Assembly (NCBI RefSeq): GCF_000808575.1
Contig: NZ_JWLW01000012.1
Location: 310,001 to 374,000 of the forward strand
Direction: 5' to 3'
DNA length: 64,000 bases
Source of the DNA: Alteromonas marina
GTDB lineage: Bacteria; Pseudomonadota; Gammaproteobacteria; Enterobacterales; Alteromonadaceae
This document shows positions 46,575 to 57,650 of this stretch, piece after piece (within the stretch, counting starts at the first letter, position 1; every line of letters starts with the position of its first letter). The notes beneath the pieces are model-generated. The model saw nothing but the letters and a program-made list of their open reading frames with translations. It did not search any database and was not told the origin of the DNA. The translations under genes were made by a program, and so were the position numbers.

Positions 46575-46670
46575 ATAATGTCAATTGAAGACACTATTAG
46601 GGAAAGTACTGGTCTCGCAGTTTGGTTCATAGAGCAAAACAAGCTGTAATAGGTAAGAATTGAAAATAAG

Positions 46671-47144
46671 ATGAAGGCAGAGGTAGTTTCTATCATGGGT
46701 AGGACAAAACAAATCAAAAAAGCTTACGTAGCACTTCTTGCGATGGCGATGTCATGCTTGAGTTTTTCCACATTTGCCGAGCAGAAGCAAACGCTTGGTG
46801 AATGGGATGTTCACTATATGGTGGTGAGTACGCCATTTCTGACACCTGAAGTGGCGGCTAGCTATGGCATTGTAAGAAGTAAGTTTAATGCGTTAGTTAA
46901 CATTTCGGTGTTAGACAAAGTTTCCGGTGAAGCGCAACGGGCAGATGTAACAGGTACGGCCAAGAATCTGTTAGGTAACTCGCGTAAGCTGACTTTCAAG
47001 AAGGTGGAAGAAGGTGATGCTATCTACTACCTTGCCGTGCTGCCATTTCGCGATCAGGAAACCTTTAGGTTTGAGATTGACGTTCAAAAAGGTAGCAGCA
47101 AACAAACGCTGAAGTTTCAGCAAAAAATGTACGTTGACGAGTAA
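46671..47144 (+). CDS. DUF4426 exported protein
   Basis: A 157-residue protein with a signal peptide ending near residue 36 (FSTFA before EQKQTLG). The mature part matches DUF4426 (LGEWDVHYMVVSTPFLTPEVA, shortened here to its motif VHYMVVSTPFL, and IVRSKFNALVNISV). It is periplasmic and of unknown function, often placed after yggT in gammaproteobacteria. A second ATG at 46695 has a better AGAGGT ribosome-binding sequence and leaves the signal peptide intact, so the true start may be there. Confidence 0.85.
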   Translation: MKAEVVSIMGRTKQIKKAYVALLAMAMSCLSFSTFAEQKQTLGEWDVHYMVVSTPFLTPEVAASYGIVRSKFNALVNISVLDKVSGEAQRADVTGTAKNLLGNSRKLTFKKVEEGDAIYYLAVLPFRDQETFRFEIDVQKGSSKQTLKFQQKMYVDE

Positions 47145-47240
47145 TTTATAAGGCGAGCACTGCTTTAATAATGCCAATATCGTAAGTAAGCGCTTACCTG
47201 TAACGCATTCATGCTTGTGATGAAAAGCAGTGATTAACGA

Positions 47241-47277
47241 AGCGAGATATCCGTTAACCCGGTATCTCGCTTTTTTA
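47241..47277 (+). terminator. intrinsic terminator after the DUF4426 gene
   Basis: AGCGAGATA and TATCTCGCT form a 9-bp stem with a 13-base loop, followed by TTTTTTATT. Confidence 0.85.
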
Positions 47278-47338
47278 TTATGTTAAAAATATGGGAACTG
47301 CACTTTACCAATCGAATGCGGTGGTAAATAATCAAAGC

Positions 47339-47355
47339 AACTGGTCGGGCAAGTT
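47339..47355 (+). promoter_or_regulatory. candidate FadR operator upstream of fadH
   Basis: AACTGGTCGGGCAAGTT matches the E. coli FadR operator pattern ANCTGGTCNGACNNGTT at every defined position but one (G for A at position 11). It lies 120 bp before the start of fadH, a gene controlled by FadR in E. coli. Confidence 0.55.
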
Positions 47356-47409
47356 AGTGTGATCGGAGTATGAGTAACCATTAGCACTTAAATCACGAAA
47401 GACAGTTGA

Positions 47410-49898
<2,489 letters not shown>

Positions 49899-49986
49899 TG
49901 CATGCTCCCTGATAATTTTTGAAAATTGTTAACTAACTACTCTAGTGAAGCTTTTGAACAATATCACTGCCATTAGTCGCAAAAAG

Positions 49987-50021
49987 AAAAAAGCCAGTAA
50001 TACTGAATATTACTGGCTTTA
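49987..50021 (-). terminator. intrinsic terminator of the DUF885 gene
   Basis: AAGCCAGTAATA and TATTACTGGCTT arms, a 12-bp stem, are followed on the minus strand by TTTTCTTTTT. It lies about 80 bp after the DUF885 stop. Confidence 0.88.
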
Positions 50022-50099
50022 CGTCAAATATCGGCTTTTTACTGTTCTTAACTTAACGCAGTTTGCACTTTAAAAAGTTTAAGTAAGAGGTTTTAGTCC

Positions 50100-51944
50100 T
50101 TAACTTTTTTGACTAGCGATCCAGCGATCTATTTTCTGCTCAAGAATAGCAAGTGGAATGCCGCCCGTGTTTAACACTTGTGCGTGAAACTCACGGATAT
50201 CGAAATTATCACCTAATGCCTTCTCTGCACGCGCACGCAATTCTTGAATTTTAAGCGCGCCCACTTTGTAAGATAGCGCTTGCGACGGGATCGCAATATA
50301 ACGCTCTACCTCGGCCACAACTTCTGTGCGGGTCATGCCTGAGTTATCAAGCATAAAGTCGATAGCTTGTTCGCGGGTCCAACCTTTCGCGTGAATCCCT
50401 GTATCTACCACTAAACGCATGGCGCGCAGCTGTTCATCTTGAAGCGTGCCATAACGGTTCCATGGATCGTCAAAGAAACCCATTTCATAACCCAAAGTTT
50501 CTGAATATAGCGCCCAACCTTCGCCGAAGGCTGGTAGGAAGCTAAAGCGCATAAAAGACGGTAGCGCTTCATTTTCTTGCGCTAGACTCACTTGGAAATG
50601 GTGACCTGGAGCGCCTTCGTGTAGGTACAAGGTAACGTTACCGGTAGTTAAGCGGCTAGGCAAATCGTAGGCATTAAAGTAGAAAGTACCTGGACGAGAG
50701 CCGTCTGGCGTGCCCGGCTGATAAGAACCACCCGCACTGAATTGCTCGATAGCAGGGTCGTACGGCTTAATTTCTAACTCAGACTTAGGCAATAGTGAGA
50801 AGTATTGATCAATTTTCTCATCGACCTCACGGCCAATATCATAATAGCTCTGCGTTAACGCCTCACGGCTTTCAGGCTTAAACTTAGGATCGGTGCGCAC
50901 ATAGTCGAAGAATTCGTTTAATGTCCCTTCAAACTTCACTTCGTCCTTAATTTCAAGCATGTCATTTTTAATACGCTTAACTTCTTTTAAACCAAGATTA
51001 TGCAGTTCATCAGGGGTCATTGGCAGTGTGGTTGAACCTTCCACCATCAATTGATAAAGCTTTGCACCACCTTTCATATCGCTAAGGCCAATGCTTTCAC
51101 GGGCAACAGGCAAATACTCATCGCGAAGGAAGTCGCGTATACGCGTGGTTGCATCGTAAATCTCTTGCGTCGCTTTCTCGTAGTCAGCGGTTAAACGGGC
51201 TTTTTCTTCGTCAGAGAAACTTTCTGGGAACATGGTAATTGGCCCCCAAAACTGTGACTCTTTAATGGGAATAGCCAGCTGAGTATCAAACTGCTTGATC
51301 ACGCGATCGATAGTCAATTTAGTTTCCAGAACACCGCTTTCCATGCCCTCGCGGAACTTTCCGATAGCGCGGTCAGAAATAGCAATGTAATCCTTATGGC
51401 GAGATAAGTTATTTTCGTAATCTTCTACTGTTTTAAATGGCGCTGCGCCCTTTCCGCTTGCGAAGGTCGGGTAGAAGGTGTGGAACCCACTGAAGTGATT
51501 GATAGGACGCACTTCCGTTAATGCTTCAATCTCGTCGGTGGACATTTTTAGCGAGCGCTCTTCGTTGTATTTAAATACATCGTAGGCAAGCTTGTCGGTG
51601 TCGCTTAACTTACTGCGGTCGATTTGTTTAAGTTCAGACAAATTCAGCAGTGTCGCTGTTTTTCCCGCTAGAGCGTGAGAGTCTGTTAAAAAGTCGCCCA
51701 TTCTGTCCGCGTAACGCATGTCGCCACGGAATATAGCCATAATTGGGTTTAGCTCAATATCACGCTGGTCAGCGGCTGCAAATAACGCAAAAAGTTTTTC
51801 GTGCTCAGACGCTTCTTTTGACACTGAAGTACTTTTTGATGAACTCTGCACATTTGCGTTGCCGTGTTCATGTGCCACTGCTGAGCTAAGGCCCAGTGCC
51901 ATGGTTACTGCACTACTTACAAGTAGTGTTTTGAATGCTTTCAT
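50100..51944 (-). CDS. exported DUF885 family (putative metallopeptidase) protein
   Basis: A 614-residue periplasmic protein from the ATG at 51942-51944, chosen for its AAGGGA ribosome-binding site and the clean signal peptide (MKAFKTLLVSSAVTMALG, cleavage near AVA). DUF885 proteins resemble gluzincin peptidases: the motif LYLHEGAPGHHFQVS holds a HExxxxHH arrangement, and AFGEGWALYSETLG supplies a downstream Glu. Peptidase or carboxypeptidase activity is inferred from the family. It is a single-gene unit with a terminator; an upstream in-frame ATG would add 16 unlikely residues. Confidence 0.88.
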   Translation of the reverse strand: MKAFKTLLVSSAVTMALGLSSAVAHEHGNANVQSSSKSTSVSKEASEHEKLFALFAAADQRDIELNPIMAIFRGDMRYADRMGDFLTDSHALAGKTATLLNLSELKQIDRSKLSDTDKLAYDVFKYNEERSLKMSTDEIEALTEVRPINHFSGFHTFYPTFASGKGAAPFKTVEDYENNLSRHKDYIAISDRAIGKFREGMESGVLETKLTIDRVIKQFDTQLAIPIKESQFWGPITMFPESFSDEEKARLTADYEKATQEIYDATTRIRDFLRDEYLPVARESIGLSDMKGGAKLYQLMVEGSTTLPMTPDELHNLGLKEVKRIKNDMLEIKDEVKFEGTLNEFFDYVRTDPKFKPESREALTQSYYDIGREVDEKIDQYFSLLPKSELEIKPYDPAIEQFSAGGSYQPGTPDGSRPGTFYFNAYDLPSRLTTGNVTLYLHEGAPGHHFQVSLAQENEALPSFMRFSFLPAFGEGWALYSETLGYEMGFFDDPWNRYGTLQDEQLRAMRLVVDTGIHAKGWTREQAIDFMLDNSGMTRTEVVAEVERYIAIPSQALSYKVGALKIQELRARAEKALGDNFDIREFHAQVLNTGGIPLAILEQKIDRWIASQKS

Positions 51945-52179
51945 TTTTTGTTCCCTTGTTATTTCTTCGCTGTTTTTGCTTATATTTCGCAAAAAAAAGC
52001 GCTGTCGTTATGTGTTTTCTTGATTCTATATACCGCGTGACAAGCGCATTTAAACCTAATAATGCGTACCTGACGCCAGATATCAGGCATACCGGCTGTA
52101 CAATGCAATTCAACGTTTACTTAATTAGCCACATCTTTACACGGTATCTATTCATTTAAGGTTTTTCAGGATGCACTGT

Positions 52180-52821
52180 TTATTCAGGCAAATGAGCCAT
52201 CTCTTTTTGCCACGCCCTTTCATACGCTTCACGGCCTAACACACGTTGAGCGTACGCGGCTACATTGTCTATTTTACCGTTCAAAGTAATATCTAATTTA
52301 CTGCCCTTTGCCCACGCCAAAATATGACCGGCTATTATGTCGGCCATGGTAAACATGGTGCCGCATACAAATTCTTTATCGCCCAGCATAGAAGAAAATA
52401 CGGGCAACACGCGCTTAAACTCCCACACCGCTACATCACGCATTTGTTCAAGTCTTTGCTCTTTAGGCAACGCAAAGGTGTGCTTTGCTAAATTCCAAAT
52501 CGGTTGCTCTAACTCATTGGTAAGAAACAACATCATTTCTTCATATTTGGCTCGCTCGAAGCTACCAGGCTCTGGAATGAATTCATGCATGCCGTGACGT
52601 TCAGCTAAAAAAGTGACGATAGCCGCCGATTCCGTCAAGGTACCTTCTGGCGTCGAAAGCGCTGGGATTTTAGAGGCAGGACTGATGGCTTTAAATTCTT
52701 CTGACAGGTGTTGCCCCTGTTTTAAGTCAACTAAGCTGTACTCAAAAGGTAAACCTAGCTCTTCCAGTGCCCATGCCACGCGAACCGAGCGAGTTTTCGG
52801 ATATCCGTAAAGTGTATACAT
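52180..52821 (-). CDS. glutathione S-transferase family protein
   Basis: A 213-residue two-domain GST. The N-terminal thioredoxin-like domain starts MYTLYGYPKTRSVRVAWALEE (motif GYPKTRSVRV), with the cis-Pro segment SKIPALSTPEGTLTESAAIV near 51-70 that binds glutathione. The C-terminal helical domain includes CGTMFTMADIIAGHILAW near 152. A Ser/Thr-type catalytic residue in the first loop is likely. Substrate is unknown. Monocistronic by position. Confidence 0.9.
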   Translation of the reverse strand: MYTLYGYPKTRSVRVAWALEELGLPFEYSLVDLKQGQHLSEEFKAISPASKIPALSTPEGTLTESAAIVTFLAERHGMHEFIPEPGSFERAKYEEMMLFLTNELEQPIWNLAKHTFALPKEQRLEQMRDVAVWEFKRVLPVFSSMLGDKEFVCGTMFTMADIIAGHILAWAKGSKLDITLNGKIDNVAAYAQRVLGREAYERAWQKEMAHLPE

Positions 52822-53240
52822 ACCTATGCCCTTGCTTATGTAATGTGAGCTAACTGTAAGTCGAATAGGAAAAAAGTGCTACTGCCATATTGTTACTGAG
52901 TTTTAACACTGTAACTTCTGTATGACAGTACCGCCTACTTATGGAGAGGCTGCATATCCAAAGACCATATAAAGAGGCTACCTTCAAAAAGAGTGAAAAT
53001 CATAAGGAAAAGCCAAAAAGATAAGGTAATGGTCGGTAACTTTTTCACGTAACCAATATAATGATTTCCGTAAATGCCAGTAACTATGCGCTAACACACA
53101 ACTCGGTTGTCGCTTCAACGCCCTAGTATTCCTAGTCTTGCGTAGTATCCCTGAGTTATGCGCCACAATGGTTCACTTTATGCTCATCTCACTTCAATGC
53201 TTTTAACAAATTCGTTAATAATTGAGTGAAGGAGAACACG
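52822..53240. other. intergenic region upstream of sodC and the GST gene
   Basis: About 420 bp between divergent genes. A 60-codon minus-strand ORF at 52984-53166 has no convincing features and is not accepted. No RNA gene or terminator is recognised. Confidence 0.4.
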
Positions 53241-53786
53241 ATGAAGAAACGTTTATTATCTACCTTAGCAGGCTCACTGACATTAATGTTAAGTGCGAGC
53301 AGTTTCGCAGGCCATCATGATAGCGATGGAAAAGAAGTGATAATGAATAACCTGGAAACAGGGATGAGCATGGGCTCAGTAATGGTGAGCAGTTATGATG
53401 ATGACGGTGTAGTATTTACGCCAAACCTGTCAGGGTTAACCTCGGGCATTCATGGTTTTCATGTTCATCAAAATGGTGATTGTTCACCAGCAGTGACAGA
53501 TGGAAAAAAAGTGTTGGGCGGCGCAGCGGGCGGCCATTTCGATCCAGAAGATACCGGTAAACACCGTGCTCCTTGGTCTGAAAAGGGTCACGAGGGCGAT
53601 CTACCCGTGCTTTATGTTGATGAAAATGGAAACGCAACCCAGCCTATCTTTGCACCAGAGCTTGAGTTAGATGATATTGAAGGCCGCGCCTTAATGATTC
53701 ACGCAGGTGGCGACAATTACTCTGATTCACCTAAAAAGTTAGGTGGCGGTGGTGACCGCGTAGCATGTGGCGTAATTGGGAAATAA
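53241..53786 (+). CDS. sodC: periplasmic Cu/Zn superoxide dismutase
   Basis: A 181-residue exported enzyme that dismutates superoxide in the periplasm. The signal peptide ends near residue 23 (SSFA before GHHDS). Copper ligands lie in GFHVHQNGD (His74, His76) and IHAGGDNYSD (His154). Copper/zinc-bridging and zinc residues lie at His99 (GGHFDPEDTGKH), His108 and Asp120. The disulphide is Cys81-Cys176. The electrostatic-loop region KHRAPWSEKGHEGDLP is typical of bacterial SodC. The ATG at 53241 has AAGGAG six bases upstream; an in-frame GTG five codons earlier includes that ribosome-binding site and is rejected. Confidence 0.96.
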   Translation: MKKRLLSTLAGSLTLMLSASSFAGHHDSDGKEVIMNNLETGMSMGSVMVSSYDDDGVVFTPNLSGLTSGIHGFHVHQNGDCSPAVTDGKKVLGGAAGGHFDPEDTGKHRAPWSEKGHEGDLPVLYVDENGNATQPIFAPELELDDIEGRALMIHAGGDNYSDSPKKLGGGGDRVACGVIGK

Positions 53787-53823
53787 ACTAACGCCACCTC
53801 ATGTTATGCAATCAACATTTTAT

Positions 53824-53857
53824 ACAAAAAAGCGGCTTCAAAAGCCGCTTTTTTATG
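53824..53857. terminator. bidirectional terminator between sodC and osmC
   Basis: AAAAAAGCGGCTT and AAGCCGCTTTTTT arms with a short loop lie between two convergent genes. Confidence 0.92.
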
Positions 53858-53940
53858 CACACTGATAAAAACAACCTGCCTGCTGTTGTCTAACAAAGCG
53901 AGTCCTATCTTTCGATAAGGATAGTAATAGCCTTTATCCC

Positions 53941-54375
53941 TTATTCGATATTCAATCGGTATTCCAATGTGATGTTGGCATTAAGAAGTTGAGATACTGG
54001 GCAATTTTCTTTTGCTTCCTGTGCAATTTTCTCAAACTCATCTTCGGTAATCCCTTCAACTTCAGCATCTAAGCTTAGTGCCGATTGAGTTATTTCAAAG
54101 CCGTCATCGTTTTTCTCTAAACTGATTTTTGCTGTGGTATTTAACTCGCCGTCATCGTATCCCGCGTCTGAAAGCGCAAAAGAAAGTGCCATGGTGAAGC
54201 AACTCGCATGCGCCGCACCAATTAATTCCTCGGGGTTGGTTCCCTTTTCATCTTCAAACCGCGTGTTAAAACCATAAGGCTGGTTCGATAAAGCACCGGT
54301 TTGTGTAGAAATGCTCCCCTTTCCCTTTTTACCTAGCGGCTTGTAAACTGCACTACCTGATTTGACTATCGACAT
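53941..54375 (-). CDS. osmC: OsmC-family hydroperoxide reductase
   Basis: A 144-residue thiol peroxidase of the OsmC branch. The two redox cysteines are Cys59 in AAHASCFTMALS and Cys125 in KENCPVSQLL. The N-terminal SGSAVYKPLGKKGKGSIST segment is typical of OsmC rather than Ohr. It detoxifies organic hydroperoxides in the cytoplasm. An AAAGGA site precedes the ATG. Lying beside sodC and msrA, it belongs to an oxidative-stress neighbourhood, though each gene has its own direction or terminator. Confidence 0.9.
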   Translation of the reverse strand: MSIVKSGSAVYKPLGKKGKGSISTQTGALSNQPYGFNTRFEDEKGTNPEELIGAAHASCFTMALSFALSDAGYDDGELNTTAKISLEKNDDGFEITQSALSLDAEVEGITEDEFEKIAQEAKENCPVSQLLNANITLEYRLNIE

Positions 54376-54805
54376 ATCATCTTTCCTTTCATTTTAACTA
54401 AACTGATTTTCATGTAGTTGGATAAGATGCAAGTGCTCTGCCGATCATAAGAAATCGCTCTATCCCTTGTCATAGCGGCTTTACAGCCTCATCTTGTAAA
54501 TGATGGAATCAGAGACAGTTCCCTTTTTGAATGAAGACTACAGAGTGAGATGAAAATTTTACTTACATCCTTTTAGTCTTTTTCAGTACCTATGCTTTCG
54601 CGCCAAGCCTCAAGCTTCGCAATGTGCGCTTAGAAAAAATGTACGCTTGTAAAACAAAAATGGAATTAACTCGCTGCACCGCGATGAAATTAATTTCAGC
54701 TTAAACCGTTCTTTATTTGTTAACCGTATATCTTCGCAGGCTGGGGTCTGACGAATTAAACGCGAAGGTCGCTACAACGTCAAACCAACACATAAAAGGT
54801 GAATG
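54376..54805. other. intergenic region between osmC and msrA
   Basis: About 430 bp between divergent genes. I see no ORF of note, RNA gene or clear operator. Promoters of osmC and msrA are expected here. Confidence 0.4.
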
Positions 54806-55417
54806 ATGAAATTAACACTTTCTGCAGTTTTTATTAGCACAGCGTTGAGCGCTTCGGTTTTTACGCCATCAACAAGTGCCGACGAGGCCATACTAGCTGG
54901 GGGCTGCTTTTGGTGCATGGAGTCTGATTTTGAAAAGCTAGACGGGGTTACTGATGTGGTGTCGGGGTTCACTGGCGGAAGCGCGCCAAATCCGACTTAT
55001 AATGGCAATCACAAGGGACACTTTGAGGCGGTAAAGATCACCTACGACGGCGATATGCTTTCTTATAATGATATTCTCGATCATTTTTGGGTGAACATTG
55101 ACCCTTTCGATGACCGAGGTCAGTTTTGTGATAAGGGACCCAGTTACTTAAGCGCCATCTTTGTAGCAAACGATAAAGAACGTGCTATAGCAGAAAAAAC
55201 AAAAGCTGACGTGGTAGCCCAATTTCCCAATAAAAAGGTGGTAACGCCCATACTCGATGCTTCTACCTTTTATCCGATAAAAGGCGACGAAATTGGCCAT
55301 CAAGATTTTTATAAAAAAAGTCCCGTTCGCTATAAGTTCTACCGATGGAACTGTGGGCGTGACCAGCGCTTGGAAGAAATTTGGGGCGAGAAAGCCTTGG
55401 GTAAGAATAAGTCTTAG
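54806..55417 (+). CDS. msrA: exported peptide-methionine (S)-S-oxide reductase MsrA
   Basis: It reduces methionine-S-sulfoxide in oxidised proteins. Of its 203 residues, the first about 25 form a signal peptide (LSAVFISTALSASVF, cleavage near STSA), so this is a periplasmic MsrA rather than the usual cytoplasmic form. The catalytic motif GGCFWCMES (nucleophile Cys34) is followed by DGVTDVVSGFTGG, and DPFDDRGQFCDKGPSY carries a further Cys. The RWNCGRDQRL segment near the C-terminus may hold the resolving Cys. Two tandem ATGs exist; the second has better spacing from AAGG. Confidence 0.93.
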   Translation: MKLTLSAVFISTALSASVFTPSTSADEAILAGGCFWCMESDFEKLDGVTDVVSGFTGGSAPNPTYNGNHKGHFEAVKITYDGDMLSYNDILDHFWVNIDPFDDRGQFCDKGPSYLSAIFVANDKERAIAEKTKADVVAQFPNKKVVTPILDASTFYPIKGDEIGHQDFYKKSPVRYKFYRWNCGRDQRLEEIWGEKALGKNKS

Positions 55418-55445
55418 CCCAGCAACTTAACATCTACGCCCAACG

Positions 55446-55787
55446 CTAAACCAAAGCGATACCAAAAGCCACACCAAAAGAAAGCACGCCGCAAAACACT
55501 GGCAGCCCTAAGCTTTTGAATTTGCGCCAAACAAGCACAGTGACAACAGTGCCTATTGCGGTTGCAATCCAACTCGCCGCTGACGGTGCTTTTGGAATAA
55601 GTGACGCTCCTAGCATAGCGGCAATCATTAACGGCCCTAACACGCTTAGCCACGTAGGTAAACGCGCCTCAGTGTTATTGGCCTTGTGTTTATTAAAGTG
55701 ACGCTGAGTCCACAGCAACGGTACTACGCGCAATGCATATGTTCCGATGGCCGCTACAACAATAGCTATCCAAATATCAACGTGCAT
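55446..55787 (-). CDS. azlD: AzlD-family branched-chain amino acid export subunit
   Basis: A 113-residue membrane protein with about four hydrophobic segments. The opening MHVDIWIAIVVAAIGTYALRVVPLLW (motif GTYALRVVPLL) is typical of AzlD. With AzlC it forms an exporter for branched-chain amino acids or analogues. The ATG at 55785-55787 lies inside the end of azlC (11-bp overlap) and is preceded by AAAGGA. A TTG six codons upstream is the alternative. It converges on msrA with 28 bp between stops. Confidence 0.88.
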   Translation of the reverse strand: MHVDIWIAIVVAAIGTYALRVVPLLWTQRHFNKHKANNTEARLPTWLSVLGPLMIAAMLGASLIPKAPSAASWIATAIGTVVTVLVWRKFKSLGLPVFCGVLSFGVAFGIALV

Positions 55788-56499
55788 GAGATTGCTTCCT
55801 TTCAACGTGCGAGGTGAGAAGATAAAAGGTTATCGCACCGCATAGTGCTGCCAGTGGAATTGCAGCGTTTTTAAAGGCGCTGAGAGCCAAGAAGAGAGCC
55901 GCCGTCATTGTAACGAACAAGGTCGCGCTCCATAATTTACTTGAGAATTTAGGCGCGAGTAGCACAAGGAAAAGTGCGGGTAAGGCAAAGGGCATCACGC
56001 TGTCTAATATTGGCCATTGTTGGGTAAGGGAGTCTCCTGCGATACCGCCAAGCACCGTCCCTACGATCCAACTAAGCCACGCCACCATCGATACACCTTT
56101 AAACCAATCTACCTTTTTAGCATCGTCCATTAACGGCAAGCGAGTATGGGCTAGCGCAAAAATCTGGTCAGTAAGGCCGTGCATTAAATAGGGCCAAGCT
56201 TTACTTTGCGGTAAATAAGGCACCAAGTTGGGCGCATAAACCACATGACGCACATTAACTAATAACGTCATACAAACCGCTAGCCAAAGTGGCGCACCTG
56301 ATGCCACCATGGCTACCAAAAGAAACTGCGACGCGCCTGCGTAAATGAATACGGAAATTAGCGTGGCTTCCAGCGTAGAAAAACCGGCTTGAACTGCGAT
56401 CACGCCAAATGAAATGGCTACAGGAATGTAACCACCTAACAAAGGTAACCCGTCAATAACCCCTTGCTTAAGTCCACTTTTTGATGAAAGTTGGCTCAT
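55777..56499 (-). CDS. azlC: AzlC-family branched-chain amino acid exporter, large subunit
   Basis: A 240-residue polytopic membrane protein. The family signature GLPLLGGYIPVAISFGVIA near the N-terminus and FIYAGASQFLLVAMV near residue 55 are clear, followed by NVRHVVYAPNLVPYL. The ATG at 56497-56499 shares an ATGA overlap with the Xre/cupin stop and has AAAGGA upstream, which decides the start. Substrate by family: valine, leucine, isoleucine or toxic analogues. Middle gene of a regulator-azlC-azlD operon. Confidence 0.92.
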   Translation of the reverse strand: MSQLSSKSGLKQGVIDGLPLLGGYIPVAISFGVIAVQAGFSTLEATLISVFIYAGASQFLLVAMVASGAPLWLAVCMTLLVNVRHVVYAPNLVPYLPQSKAWPYLMHGLTDQIFALAHTRLPLMDDAKKVDWFKGVSMVAWLSWIVGTVLGGIAGDSLTQQWPILDSVMPFALPALFLVLLAPKFSSKLWSATLFVTMTAALFLALSAFKNAAIPLAALCGAITFYLLTSHVERKQSHAR

Positions 56500-57023
56500 T
56501 CCTTTGCCTCTTTGTGATAAACGATTGTGATAAGACATGTCGCCCACTCGTCTCCCGTTTTGTATACGTGGGGCAAATCAGCGTTAAATGCTAGACTTTG
56601 ACCCGGATGCAGCCATTGAGTATTTCCACTATTCCCAGCTTCCAGAGAGCCGCTAACAACGGTAATCGTTTCTTCTGTTCCTGTGGCGTGAGCTTCTGCC
56701 TCTCGAAAAGTATTGGGTGCAACCGACATCCAATAAGCATCAACGTTCGGGATACCTTGTCCTTGCTCAATTAAACGAACTTCTACGCCCTTTTCTCCAA
56801 CGCTTGCGCTAAGAGGCTGAACTAGCTGACCGAACGGAACGTCTAGTTGTTTAGCTAACCGCCAAATGGTGTCTAGCGTCGGGTTGCCGTTGCCCTGCTC
56901 TAATCTTGAAAGGTTAGATTTAGCGATACCTGCCCCTGCTGCCAATTGCGACAGCGAGACACCTTTGTCTTGCCTGAGTTTCTGCAAATGCCTTCCGAGG
57001 ATGTTGAGCGTTGATTGATTCAC
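56496..57023 (-). CDS. Xre-family regulator with cupin sensor domain
   Basis: A 175-residue regulator. The helix-turn-helix lies at about residues 10-65 (LRQDKGVSLSQLAAGAGIAKSNLSRLEQG, key part SQLAAGAGIAKSNLSRLE). The C-terminal cupin (about 80-170), with EAEAHATGTEETITVVSGSL, probably binds a small-molecule effector such as an amino acid. It heads the azlCD operon and is translationally coupled to azlC. It starts at GTG (57021-57023). Two adjoining GTTC-N8-GAAC boxes overlap its promoter, so autorepression is likely (inference). Confidence 0.9.
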   Translation of the reverse strand: MNQSTLNILGRHLQKLRQDKGVSLSQLAAGAGIAKSNLSRLEQGNGNPTLDTIWRLAKQLDVPFGQLVQPLSASVGEKGVEVRLIEQGQGIPNVDAYWMSVAPNTFREAEAHATGTEETITVVSGSLEAGNSGNTQWLHPGQSLAFNADLPHVYKTGDEWATCLITIVYHKEAKE

Positions 57024-57042
57024 ACCTTACCAACTCAATGTT

Positions 57043-57087
57043 GTTCCATTTAAAGAACGTTCTATATATAGAACACCTCAAAGTCAA
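57043..57087 (-). promoter_or_regulatory. azl operon promoter with two abutting GTTC-N8-GAAC operators
   Basis: A perfect 16-bp palindrome, GTTCTATATATAGAAC (57059-57074), directly abuts a second GTTC-N8-GAAC box (57043-57058). A -35-like TTGACT (57082-57087, minus strand) sits 17 bp from TAGAAC within the palindrome, so the first box covers the presumed -10. This is the layout expected for autorepression by the adjacent Xre protein. Confidence 0.65.
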
Positions 57088-57650
57088 GAAGTTTGTTTTC
57101 AATGGGGGTATGGATACGGCGTTGTGCTCACGCCACGACTGGAATACGTGACAAATGTTAAAAGATGACAAAGGGATGAACTAAAAGGTAACCAATATTT
57201 GTGCACAGAAAACAGTCATCTTCGATTTTCTTAAACGCCCATTCGACTTTCTAACGCAAAAGGTCCGACGTAATTTATTAACAAAAGCACTACATTTAAA
57301 TCGCTGAATTGATTAAGAAACCTTATCAGTTACCGTTACTTGCTATCTGAGCGATGCTACGATCTCTTGCATTAAACGAATACGAAAAGCACGAACCTGT
57401 GGGCTGTTGATCATTGTTAAATATTACCGACGGTTGCTAAATATTATCGATGATAAGGGCGACTATTCGAAGAGAACCGGCAAACATTCCGTTGAGCCGG
57501 TTTTTGCGTTTCATCAAAGCGCTAGTCTGCTGAGTGTCTTTTATCTTTGATGACACACAGACATTGTAAAAATGCACAGCAAAGCTCAACAGACCCTCGC
57601 TAAAACAGCCACTAAGTACGTGATTGAACTCAATGAACAAAAGGACGTTT
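57088..57650. other. long intergenic region upstream of the AraJ-like transporter gene
   Basis: It contains a 13-bp direct repeat, TAAATATTA(C/T)CGA with 12 of 13 bases identical, at 57418-57430 and 57438-57450 (20 bp apart). A GC-rich hairpin follows at 57475-57507. No ORF is convincing. The hairpin could end a small RNA or attenuate the transporter transcript. Confidence 0.4.
57475..57507 (+). terminator. terminator-like hairpin in the leader of the transporter gene
   Basis: AACCGGC and GCCGGTT form a 7-bp stem with a 14-base loop, followed by TTTGCG. It lies about 145 bp before the transporter start with no recognised gene upstream on the same strand. Attenuator or small-RNA terminator is inference. 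Confidence 0.4.

Noticed and set aside
52984..53166. 60-codon minus-strand ORF upstream of sodC
   Set aside because: Random-looking composition and no ribosome-binding site.
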